Virus record (IMG/VR): IMGVR_UViG_3300010354_000181
Coordinates: 1-42,962 of that record
DNA length: 42,962 nt
DNA from: a virus
Strand: one strand, 5' to 3'
In this document: piece after piece, positions 31,837-38,876 of the stretch
How positions within the stretch are numbered: position 1 is the first letter of the stretch
Layout: each line of letters starts with the position of its first letter
Notes under the pieces: generated by a model
Told to the model about the DNA's origin: nothing
Seen by the model: only the letters and a program-made list of their open reading frames with translations
The model's database searches: none
Translations under genes and position numbers: made by a program

Positions 31837-32220
31837 ATGAGTTTTGATTTCGTAACTGTTGCGCCATGCCGAAACGCAGACCCTTGGCTCTTTGACCAAT
31901 CCAACTTAGATTTAGCGCAACCCGGATTGAGATACTGTAAATCGTGTGTTTTTTGGGATGAGTGTGAATCTCTAGTTGAGCCTCGCAGTAATGCCTACGA
32001 TGGAATAGTTGGCGGTAAGGTATGGAGAAATGGGAAAGTTTTGGCTAGGTTAGACCATGCCTTCCCAAACAGACTTATCGTAGGAGAGGAACTAAAAGAT
32101 GAAGAAACCTCCACAGTTCGAGGGAGCGAGTTGCCATGGGATAGATACGGAGATGTTTTTCCCGCTGGATGGCAAGGGGGGATATACGGCGGAGAATCTG
32201 ATGGCGAAGAGAGTTTGTAA
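31837..32220 (+). CDS. WhiB-like iron-sulfur protein 1 (C-terminus read into next gene)
   Basis: 127 residues. Four Cys (11, 34, 37, 43) fit the C...CxxC-x5-C WhiB cluster, followed by GIVGGKVW (56-63) in place of GVWGG. WhiB proteins hold a 4Fe-4S cluster and act with sigma factor at promoters. A WhiB protein would normally end near residue 75-80; the last 41 residues overlap the second whiB gene by 122 bp in another frame, suggesting loss of an earlier stop. Confidence 0.75.
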   Translation: MSFDFVTVAPCRNADPWLFDQSNLDLAQPGLRYCKSCVFWDECESLVEPRSNAYDGIVGGKVWRNGKVLARLDHAFPNRLIVGEELKDEETSTVRGSELPWDRYGDVFPAGWQGGIYGGESDGEESL

Positions 32221-32374
32221 AACTTGCCCTTGTATTCAAGATTGTCTGACCTATGCGTTACATTACAAAGTCCTCGGAATATGGGGCGGCACAACGATGG
32301 AAGAACGCGAAGTGCTAAGAAAAAAACTAAACATAATCGGACAACCAATATCTAATGAAAGGCACATAGCATGA
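32099..32374 (+). CDS. WhiB-like iron-sulfur protein 2
   Basis: 91 residues with Cys12, Cys40, Cys43 and Cys49 and the canonical GIWGG turn (60-64), then a basic MEEREVLRKK tail. AGGAGAGGAA lies upstream of the ATG. Phage WhiB proteins (for example WhiB of TM4) interfere with host WhiB regulators or redirect phage promoters. The stop overlaps the SSB start (ATGA). Confidence 0.85.
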   Translation: MKKPPQFEGASCHGIDTEMFFPLDGKGGYTAENLMAKRVCKTCPCIQDCLTYALHYKVLGIWGGTTMEEREVLRKKLNIIGQPISNERHIA

Positions 32375-32811
32375 CCACACTAACTATCGCTGGCAATCTT
32401 GCGGCTGACCCGGAGTTGAAGTTCACACCGAATGGAAAAGCCGTCGCATCATTTACTGTCATTAGTTCAAAATCAGTAAAGAAAGATGATGGCACTTGGG
32501 AAAGCACCGATGTCACCGCATGGTCAGTCAAGTGCTGGAATAAACTCGCTGAGAATGTTTGTGAATCTTTGAGCAAGGGTATGAGCGTGATTGTTCAAGG
32601 TTCTGCCGTCCAAGCCTCTTGGGAGGATAAGCAGACCGGACAAAAGAGAAGCAAGATTGAAGTCACCGCTTTCAATGTAGGCGTGGACTTGAAGCGTCAT
32701 TTAGTCAATGTCGTATCCCTAGACCGCAACGCGGAGGGCGATGTCGAGGTCAATCCTTGGACCCAACCATCATGGCAAAAGACACCGGAGGTCGAAGCGT
32801 TCCCCTTCTAA
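32371..32811 (+). CDS. ssb: Single-stranded DNA-binding protein
   Basis: 146 residues. OB-fold core with TIAGNLAADPELKFTPNGKA, VASFTVISS, WSVKCWNKLAENVCESLSKG and VIVQGSAVQASWEDKQTG. The C-terminus (EVEAFPF) is the acidic-aromatic tip used to recruit partners. It supports the replication and recombination genes at 9-14 kb. The stop overlaps the next promoter palindrome. Confidence 0.9.
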   Translation: MTTLTIAGNLAADPELKFTPNGKAVASFTVISSKSVKKDDGTWESTDVTAWSVKCWNKLAENVCESLSKGMSVIVQGSAVQASWEDKQTGQKRSKIEVTAFNVGVDLKRHLVNVVSLDRNAEGDVEVNPWTQPSWQKTPEVEAFPF

Positions 32812-32855
32812 CCCGGGTGTAGTATCATTGGGGTTGAAAATCTCTGAAGGGAGAT
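32810..32855 (+). promoter_or_regulatory. Palindrome promoter with leader hairpin
   Basis: AACCCGGGTG (32810-32819), TAG, TATCAT (32823-32828). The leader has ATCTC/GAGAT (32840-32855) with TGAAGG in the loop, a different stem sequence from all other leaders. Confidence 0.65.
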
Positions 32856-32858
32856 GAC

Positions 32859-33158
32859 ATGGCTTGGAGTGATTTCTTTGTAAGCAATCTTCCAAACGCG
32901 AAGATGCTTGTTACCCCGAATGGTCGCCCATTTATTTCAATGGCGATTGATAAGGGCGAGTTCATCGAAGTCCATTTGACTGAGAATGAAAACGAGTTGC
33001 CATTCGCGATTGTGTTCAAGAAGTTTGATGAACTTGGCGCTATTCTTGAAGAGCGGGCTTACGGATACGCTGGCACAAAAGATTTGGCGAAGAAACTTGC
33101 GATGGATGTCGCATTGTTTCGTCAGAACTCTTTTGATTTTGTCCTTGACGGAGAATAA
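32859..33158 (+). CDS. Hypothetical protein
   Basis: 99 residues. FFVSNLPNAKMLVTPNGRPF, then VHLTENENELPFAIVFKKFD suggest a small beta barrel. It is a single gene with its own promoter between ssb and the head module. Function unknown. Confidence 0.6.
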   Translation: MAWSDFFVSNLPNAKMLVTPNGRPFISMAIDKGEFIEVHLTENENELPFAIVFKKFDELGAILEERAYGYAGTKDLAKKLAMDVALFRQNSFDFVLDGE

Positions 33159-33180
33159 AAGGGCAAAAATCATCTAACGC

Positions 33181-33186
33181 TATAAT
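33181..33186 (+). promoter_or_regulatory. Consensus -10, leaderless-type
   Basis: TATAAT, six bases before the GTG at 33193. No Shine-Dalgarno and no -35 at the right distance. It would serve the head operon. Confidence 0.55.
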
Positions 33187-33192
33187 CGTGAG

Positions 33193-33348
33193 GTGTATGA
33201 CAACTTCGCTCCCAAAGGCGATATGGTCATGTCTGCTTTACGGGGTTTTGCTATTCAGGCTCACGAACTTTTTTCGGAGTTGAAAGAAGCGGGCTTCACC
33301 GAAAAACAGGCGCTCGCAATAGTCGTAGGTTTAGCCGCTAAAGAGTAG
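33193..33348 (+). CDS. Small protein before the portal
   Basis: 51 residues from GTG: MSALRGFAIQAHELFSELKE, then AGFTEKQALAIVV. The HELF-x-x-L-x-x-A-G-F-x-x-x-Q-A-L pattern occurs in short genes near phage head operons. Start chosen from the -10 spacing; an internal ATG at 33223 is possible. Confidence 0.6.
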   Translation: MYDNFAPKGDMVMSALRGFAIQAHELFSELKEAGFTEKQALAIVVGLAAKE

Positions 33349-33356
33349 AGGGTAGG

Positions 33357-34805
33357 ATGGCAGAAAAGATACCGCTAGATTTATCTGAGTTCGGCTCTAC
33401 CGGTCTGCGTCGTTCCGGCGGTACGGTCTTTGAAGAGTTCTTAGTAAACCTCCGTGGAATCCGCGGCGCCAAGGTTTATCGTGAGATGGCAGATAATGAC
33501 CCAACAATCGGGTCAATGTTGTTTGCGATTGAGAAAGTTATTACCCGTCTTGAGTGGCGCGTAGACCCATACTCTGATGATTCACAAGATGGAAGCGTTA
33601 GCCCGGAAGATAAAGAAGTAGCGGCGTTCGTAGAATCTTGTTTACACGATATGAGCGAATCATGGGATTCGACTTTATCGCAGATGTTGTCTATGTTGAT
33701 TTTCGGATACTCGTATCACGAAATAGTTTACAAAGTTCGCTCCGGAGATAACAAGGACCCACGCAAGAAATCAAAACATAGTGACGGTCGCATTGGTTGG
33801 CGCAAGATGCCGATTCGCGCTCAAGAAACTTTATTCCGCTGGATGATTGATGAAGATGGTGGTATTCAAGGAATGGTCCAAGTGGACCCTTCAAGCGGTG
33901 GCATTTATGAAATCCCGATTGAAAAATCTTTATTGTTCCGTACAACCTCTCACAAGAATAACCCTGAAGGTCGTTCGATTCTTCGTAATGCTTATCGCTC
34001 TTGGTATTTCAAGCGCCGCATCGAAGAGATTGAGGCTATTGGTGTTGAGCGCGACCTAGCAGGTTTGCCGGTCGCTTATGTTCCACCTGAGTTCTTATCT
34101 TCAACCGCGACCGCGGAGCAATCCACAGTTCTAACGACAATCAAAGACATAGTTACATCCATCAAGCGTAATGAGCAAGAAGGCGTAATCATGCCTTCAA
34201 TGTACGACGACCAAGGACACAAAGTTTTTGATTTAGTTCTCTTGTCATCCGGAGGAAGCCGTCAGTTTGATACCGACAAGATTATCCAACGCTATGACCA
34301 AAGAATCGCGATGTCGATTCTCTCTGACTTTATTTTGCTTGGCTCCGACCGCGTTGGCTCTTATGCCCTTGGAACTTCCAAGATGGATTTGTGGTCAATG
34401 GCAGTTGATTCAATCGCCAAGAACATTGCCGAGGTAATGAACCAACACGCGATTCCACGATTGATGAAACTCAACGGCATGGATATTTCCCGTGCGCCTT
34501 ACATAACTTATGGTGAAGTAAGCCATGTTGATTTGAATGAAGTATCCGCGTTCGTTGCTGGATTGGTACAAACCGGCGCGATTGTTCCGGACCCTAAGTT
34601 GGAGCAATACTTACGCGACTTGGCTGGATTGCCACCTGCTGAACATGATGGACAAAACTTCGGTATGCCGCCGATGCCTGAAGGTGAGATGCCTCCTATG
34701 CCTCCGCAAGCGGAAGAACCGCAAGCCCCTGAGACATCCGGCGAAGAGAATCTTCCAACGGCACCCGACATTCAAGGAGTTCCACAGAGTCCGCAAGTAG
34801 GTTAG
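33357..34805 (+). CDS. Portal protein
   Basis: 482 residues. NDPTIGSMLFAIEKVITRLE, WRVDP and a central EGVIMPS, then D-Q-R-I-A-M-S-I-L-S-D-F-I-L-L-G region match portal proteins related to the DUF935/Mu gp29 group. It forms the dodecameric DNA entry ring and docks terminase. The C-terminus is Pro/Met/Glu-rich. Followed by MuF, as expected. Confidence 0.88.
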   Translation: MAEKIPLDLSEFGSTGLRRSGGTVFEEFLVNLRGIRGAKVYREMADNDPTIGSMLFAIEKVITRLEWRVDPYSDDSQDGSVSPEDKEVAAFVESCLHDMSESWDSTLSQMLSMLIFGYSYHEIVYKVRSGDNKDPRKKSKHSDGRIGWRKMPIRAQETLFRWMIDEDGGIQGMVQVDPSSGGIYEIPIEKSLLFRTTSHKNNPEGRSILRNAYRSWYFKRRIEEIEAIGVERDLAGLPVAYVPPEFLSSTATAEQSTVLTTIKDIVTSIKRNEQEGVIMPSMYDDQGHKVFDLVLLSSGGSRQFDTDKIIQRYDQRIAMSILSDFILLGSDRVGSYALGTSKMDLWSMAVDSIAKNIAEVMNQHAIPRLMKLNGMDISRAPYITYGEVSHVDLNEVSAFVAGLVQTGAIVPDPKLEQYLRDLAGLPPAEHDGQNFGMPPMPEGEMPPMPPQAEEPQAPETSGEENLPTAPDIQGVPQSPQVG

Positions 34806-34807
34806 CC

Positions 34808-35812
34808 ATGGCGATTCATTTTGCGAAAGCAGAGCGACCACGGGCGATTCCACTTACACCGGAAGAGCAAGCACTCGCTCGAGAGTTGTTTCGTGCTATC
34901 AAAAAAGCAACCGACAAAATCTCGATGAAAGAACTTGAGAGATTGATGTCCCGCCTTGACCCGGCTCTTTTGAATCGATTGATTGCTTCAATCACAATCG
35001 CCAATCAAAGAGAGTTACAAGCCGCTTTGCTCAATGCGATTGATATAGGCGGAAACGATGCCATAAAAGAACTACAACAGATGGCACCAAAGTTATCCCT
35101 ACCCGCCGCCGCTGTTGCCGCACTACCCACAAGTGATAAGCCTTTGGCAGATATGGATTTTGGTAAACCATTCTCGATGCCAAGAGGACGCCGTGGTAGC
35201 AGAGTTCAGATAACAACTTCTTTCAATGTTACTAATCCAAACTCGCTTCGCTTTGCTGAGACAAGAGCGGCACAACTCATCACCTCTATCGATGCCCTTA
35301 CAAGAGAAGCAATCAAACAAACAATCATTGAAGCATTTAGAGAGCAGATTGATGTGAGAGCAACCGCCGCACGAATCAAAAATGTTGTTGGTCTCCATCC
35401 GCAATGGGCAAAAGCAGTTACCGAGTTTGAGAAAAAAGAAATGGCTCGGTTGATTCGCCAAGGTGATAAACCTGAGCGAGCGCTCACAAAAGCACAAGAG
35501 CGAGCAAGTCGATATGCCGATTCACTCAAGAGTAAAAGGGCAACCATGATTGCTCGAACCGAAATACAACTTGCCCAAAATGAGGGACGCGAAGAAGGTT
35601 GGCGACAAGCCGCCGAAGAAGGATTTATCGCACCGGAGTCAATGCGTCGTTGGGTGACCGCTCAAGATGAAAGAACTTGCGATGAGTGCGCTCCTATGGA
35701 TGGAGAAGAAGTTCCTTGGGATGGTGTATTCTCAAACGGTCTAACCAATCCAATAGTTCACCCTAACTGCCGTTGCGCTGTAATCTTGATTCCGCCGGAG
35801 CGTGGACGATGA
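34808..35812 (+). CDS. MuF-like minor head protein
   Basis: 334 residues. The C-terminal MuF domain shows ATMIARTEIQLAQNEGREEG, then W-V-T-A-Q-D-E-R-T-C-D-E-C and IVHPNCRCAVILIP, a metal-binding Cys/His arrangement. MuF proteins sit inside the head near the portal and are often fused or linked to effectors. The stop overlaps the next gene (ATGA). Confidence 0.88.
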   Translation: MAIHFAKAERPRAIPLTPEEQALARELFRAIKKATDKISMKELERLMSRLDPALLNRLIASITIANQRELQAALLNAIDIGGNDAIKELQQMAPKLSLPAAAVAALPTSDKPLADMDFGKPFSMPRGRRGSRVQITTSFNVTNPNSLRFAETRAAQLITSIDALTREAIKQTIIEAFREQIDVRATAARIKNVVGLHPQWAKAVTEFEKKEMARLIRQGDKPERALTKAQERASRYADSLKSKRATMIARTEIQLAQNEGREEGWRQAAEEGFIAPESMRRWVTAQDERTCDECAPMDGEEVPWDGVFSNGLTNPIVHPNCRCAVILIPPERGR

Positions 35813-36699
35813 GCATTTCGATATTACTTCCACCCGGATTCAAACCAGTAATCAAACACGGCGAGCATGACCAATCAAGTCATGGTAACTGGGCTACGGG
35901 AGATTTAGTAGATAATGGCACTATTTCTCAAGATAATGAGTTAGACAAAGAACTTTCATCCTTAGTTGATAATGGATATAACTATGAAGAACAGTTTATG
36001 AAAGATATAAAAAAACAAGATTTGGCATTGAGTAAAATCTACGAAATGAGAGGTTTTGACGGCAAACCAACTTCAGTTGAATCTTGGGATGAGTTTGATT
36101 CTATGGAAAGTCCAGTAATAGAAGGAGGAATGTTTGGCGGTAGAAAACTATTTGGAGATGTTGGTGGTGGGTATGATTATGAAAATGGTCGTAGAGGTGA
36201 AGTTGGAAATCCAATCACAGAGTTTTCAAGAGGTTTTCAAAATGGTACGGATGCCGAGGGTAATCCAGTAACAGCCGAACAAGCGATTGAGTCTTTTGTA
36301 AATGGAGATAAACATTGGGCTGGTAAAGGAATGGCTGGCAATGGAACTTATGTTGCTATGAATGTTCCAACAGCCCTTGGATACACAGAGAACGATGACT
36401 TCGAGGGTGCTATTTCATTCAAGTTAGACCCGAGCGCAAGGGTGGGTTCCTATACTCAGATTTCAAATGAAATGAGTAAACTAAAATCAGAGGGTAAACT
36501 GCCTAAAAGTTTGGAAGATGTAGGTAGGTTTGCCGCGGCTAAAGGCTATGATGCTTACATTCACGATACAACAGATTCAATCGAAAGACGGACGGTACCC
36601 GATATGGCTGTTGTTCTGAACCGCTCCAAAGTAGTTTTTGGACCATCAATAAAAGCGGCAGACTTAGATAAACACCGATGGGAAAAGGCAGGTAAATAA
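35809..36699 (+). CDS. Tagged ADP-ribosyltransferase-like head effector
   Basis: 296 residues. Residues 16-31 are KHGEHDQSSHGNWATG, the tag shared with four other sites. The C-terminal half has FSRGFQNG, GKGMAGNGTYVAMN, AISFKLDPSARVGSY and a final VPDMAVVLNRSKVVFG, the layout of ART-type toxins (R, glycine-rich turn, final strand). Encoded right after MuF, it may be packaged and injected, like T4 Alt. The start overlaps MuF by 4 bp. Confidence 0.65.
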   Translation: MSISILLPPGFKPVIKHGEHDQSSHGNWATGDLVDNGTISQDNELDKELSSLVDNGYNYEEQFMKDIKKQDLALSKIYEMRGFDGKPTSVESWDEFDSMESPVIEGGMFGGRKLFGDVGGGYDYENGRRGEVGNPITEFSRGFQNGTDAEGNPVTAEQAIESFVNGDKHWAGKGMAGNGTYVAMNVPTALGYTENDDFEGAISFKLDPSARVGSYTQISNEMSKLKSEGKLPKSLEDVGRFAAAKGYDAYIHDTTDSIERRTVPDMAVVLNRSKVVFGPSIKAADLDKHRWEKAGK

Positions 36700-38672
36700 T
36701 GTCAAATCCTCTCATCAGTAGAGCCGCCGCCTCTCTTGCTCAATCTCTTTCTTTAGAAGATAAGTTTGATTTAGTTGCCGCCGTGAGCCAAGCGTCTACA
36801 ATCGATGAAATAAAAGACCCTTGGAAAAATAAAATATCCCAACTGATTGATAAAAAAACATCTTTCAAAAAACATGGGGACCATGACCAATCAAGCCACG
36901 GTAACTGGGCGCATGGGATTGAAGTAGCCCCGGAGGTTGTCCGCTCGGTCCTTGATAGAGTCAGAGAGAACGGTGGTCTTTCGGTCAATCTCAAGGATGG
37001 CTCTGAGCCTACAAAGGGCTTTATGGTCGCCAAGGGCAAGAAGTACGCGGCGATTGTCAAGGCTGACGATTTCTATGATGAGACCAAGGGGGCAGAAATC
37101 CTCTCCTCCTACATGAAACAGCACAAAGCGGATTTGGCAACGGGGAAAAACTACCTCGGTTTATGGCACAATACCGAGGATGGACAGGTTTATCTTGATG
37201 TATCCGAAAACATTCAGGATGAAGCGGAGGCTACAAGCCGCGGTCGCGCTCGCGACCAAATCTCTATTTGGGATGTAGCAAACTTCAAAGAGATACCGAC
37301 AGGAGGTACAGGTGGCATCGAAAAAACTCGAGGCGGTAGAACTGCCCGATTTATCACAGATGACCGACGAACAAATCGACGAATACGCGAAACAGATTTG
37401 GTCGAAGTTGTCACAAAACAAAGAACAGCAAAAGTAATCTATTTTCAATATGGGTTGAAACCCGTATTGAAACATGGCGAGCATGACCAATCTGAACATG
37501 GTAACTGGGCGCGTGGATATACAGAAGAGGAGCGCTCCCGGATTGAAGGAATGAAAGATAAGGGTCCAGCCCGGGAAGATTTAGATAAAGTCCTTGCTGG
37601 CAAACGAGAAATCGATACGGAAGAACTCAAACTTATAGTTGAAAACGATAGTGCTTTGTATTCTCAAGCGACGGAAGATATTGATGCGCGAGTAGAGGAA
37701 GCATTAGCAAGATTACAAGGTGAGTTCCCTAATCACGAATATACAGAACAAGAAAAAACAACTATCTACGAAAATGTACAGAGAGACATGATTGATAGTT
37801 ATATTGATGATAACCGGGATAACTTGGAAGAGATGGCGCGAGCCGATTCCGGCGACGAAATAGACCCGGCTGAACTAACCCCATTGTTTGATGAGGTTTA
37901 CGGTATCTCTCATACAGGCACAGGCGCCGATGGTGAAGAACACACATTGACTTCCACGGTATATGGTGTTTCGGAAGAAGGCGGAAATCTTTTTGTACAA
38001 GGAGTTATTCAGGATGAAAATGACGAAGATGTTGGTGTAATCAATCGTCGTTTCTTCGAAAGAAATGGTGTTCTAGGAGTTGAACATCAAGAACTTATTC
38101 TTTTTATGGATGAACACAAAGGAACCGGTTTCGGTAAAGAAGTAATAAAACAATCCGAGGCTTGGTATGTCGCAAAAGGATTAGGTTTTATTGAAGTTGG
38201 TACTGCTATGGATGGCGCTCGCCATTGGGCAAGAGCAGGTTATGACTTCAATCCGGATAAACTAGAAGATAATCTGACTAAGATAAGCATGAATGTCGAG
38301 GAAGTAGAAGGATTTGAAAGAGGCACTCCTGCCCGCGCTGAGTTTGATGCGATAATGGCGAGAGCAACAGATGGTTATGAACCAAACTGGGAGGACGAAA
38401 GCGGTAATAAATATCCTGCTTGGAGTTCAATCAAGGATATGAAGGCTGACAACTTTCCGCTACCTGCCGATTTCGCAAACATCGGATATACGCCCGGAGC
38501 AAGAGAGTGGGCTGGAAAAAGTTTGATGGAAGGATTGAAGTTGAAATATGTGAAGGTCCTTACCGCTGAGGGTCAGAAACTTCTTGATGGTCCTATTGAC
38601 CATGATGGCGATGGCATGATTTATGATGGAACAGCCCGAGAGAAACCTGCTCCCGGTGGCGGAAATAAATAA
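36699..38672 (+). CDS. Two-tag fusion protein with GNAT-like domain
   Basis: 657 residues. Tag 1 at about 58-73; then a domain with GFMVAKGKKYAAIVKADDFY and YLGLWHNTEDGQVYLDVSEN; an Arg/Thr-rich stretch (about 208-245) that overlaps another coding frame; tag 2 at about 257-272; a helical region; a GNAT-like part at about 405-520 (HKGTGFGKEVIKQSEAWYVA, ARHWARAGYDF); and a C-terminal DHDGDGMIYDGT metal loop. It looks like two tagged proteins joined by readthrough of an old gene boundary. Function inferred only. Confidence 0.65.
   Translation: MSNPLISRAAASLAQSLSLEDKFDLVAAVSQASTIDEIKDPWKNKISQLIDKKTSFKKHGDHDQSSHGNWAHGIEVAPEVVRSVLDRVRENGGLSVNLKDGSEPTKGFMVAKGKKYAAIVKADDFYDETKGAEILSSYMKQHKADLATGKNYLGLWHNTEDGQVYLDVSENIQDEAEATSRGRARDQISIWDVANFKEIPTGGTGGIEKTRGGRTARFITDDRRTNRRIRETDLVEVVTKQRTAKVIYFQYGLKPVLKHGEHDQSEHGNWARGYTEEERSRIEGMKDKGPAREDLDKVLAGKREIDTEELKLIVENDSALYSQATEDIDARVEEALARLQGEFPNHEYTEQEKTTIYENVQRDMIDSYIDDNRDNLEEMARADSGDEIDPAELTPLFDEVYGISHTGTGADGEEHTLTSTVYGVSEEGGNLFVQGVIQDENDEDVGVINRRFFERNGVLGVEHQELILFMDEHKGTGFGKEVIKQSEAWYVAKGLGFIEVGTAMDGARHWARAGYDFNPDKLEDNLTKISMNVEEVEGFERGTPARAEFDAIMARATDGYEPNWEDESGNKYPAWSSIKDMKADNFPLPADFANIGYTPGAREWAGKSLMEGLKLKYVKVLTAEGQKLLDGPIDHDGDGMIYDGTAREKPAPGGGNK
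37312..37437 (+). CDS. Small gene embedded in another frame of the fusion gene
   Basis: 41 residues from GTG: ASKKLEAVELPDLSQMTDEQ, then IDEYAKQIWSKLSQNKEQQK. AGGAGG lies five bases before the GTG. The amino-acid composition looks natural, while the overlapping frame reads as an odd Arg/Thr-rich stretch. Likely a true gene lying where two larger genes once met. Confidence 0.55.
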   Translation: MASKKLEAVELPDLSQMTDEQIDEYAKQIWSKLSQNKEQQK

Positions 38673-38685
38673 ACTGGGGTATAAT
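38672..38685 (+). promoter_or_regulatory. Half-palindrome promoter, leaderless-type
   Basis: AACTGGGG followed directly by TATAAT (38680-38685). The ATG at 38692 is six bases further with no Shine-Dalgarno. It overlaps the stop of the fusion gene. Confidence 0.55.
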
Positions 38686-38691
38686 AAGACT

Positions 38692-38856
38692 ATGACAAGT
38701 AGACGAGAAAAGATAAAAGCCATCCAAGAGGCTTACGCCAAATGGGAGGAATCTGCCAAGTTTACTTCGGAGACCGGAGCATCCGATGAGGATGAAGCCC
38801 GTATCATGGATGAAATACAAACCATCCTTCAGGGAAATAAACCTCAGTCAGAATAG
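38692..38856 (+). CDS. Short helical protein
   Basis: 54 residues: SRREKIKAIQEAYAKWEESA, then SDEDEARIMDEIQTIL. Start fixed by the -10 box at 38680. Function unknown. Confidence 0.6.
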   Translation: MTSRREKIKAIQEAYAKWEESAKFTSETGASDEDEARIMDEIQTILQGNKPQSE

Positions 38857-38863
38857 CATCCGC

Positions 38864-38869
38864 TATCCT
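38864..38869 (+). promoter_or_regulatory. Leaderless-type -10 box
   Basis: TATCCT, seven bases before the ATG at 38877; no Shine-Dalgarno is present. Confidence 0.4.
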
Positions 38870-38876
38870 AAGCACT

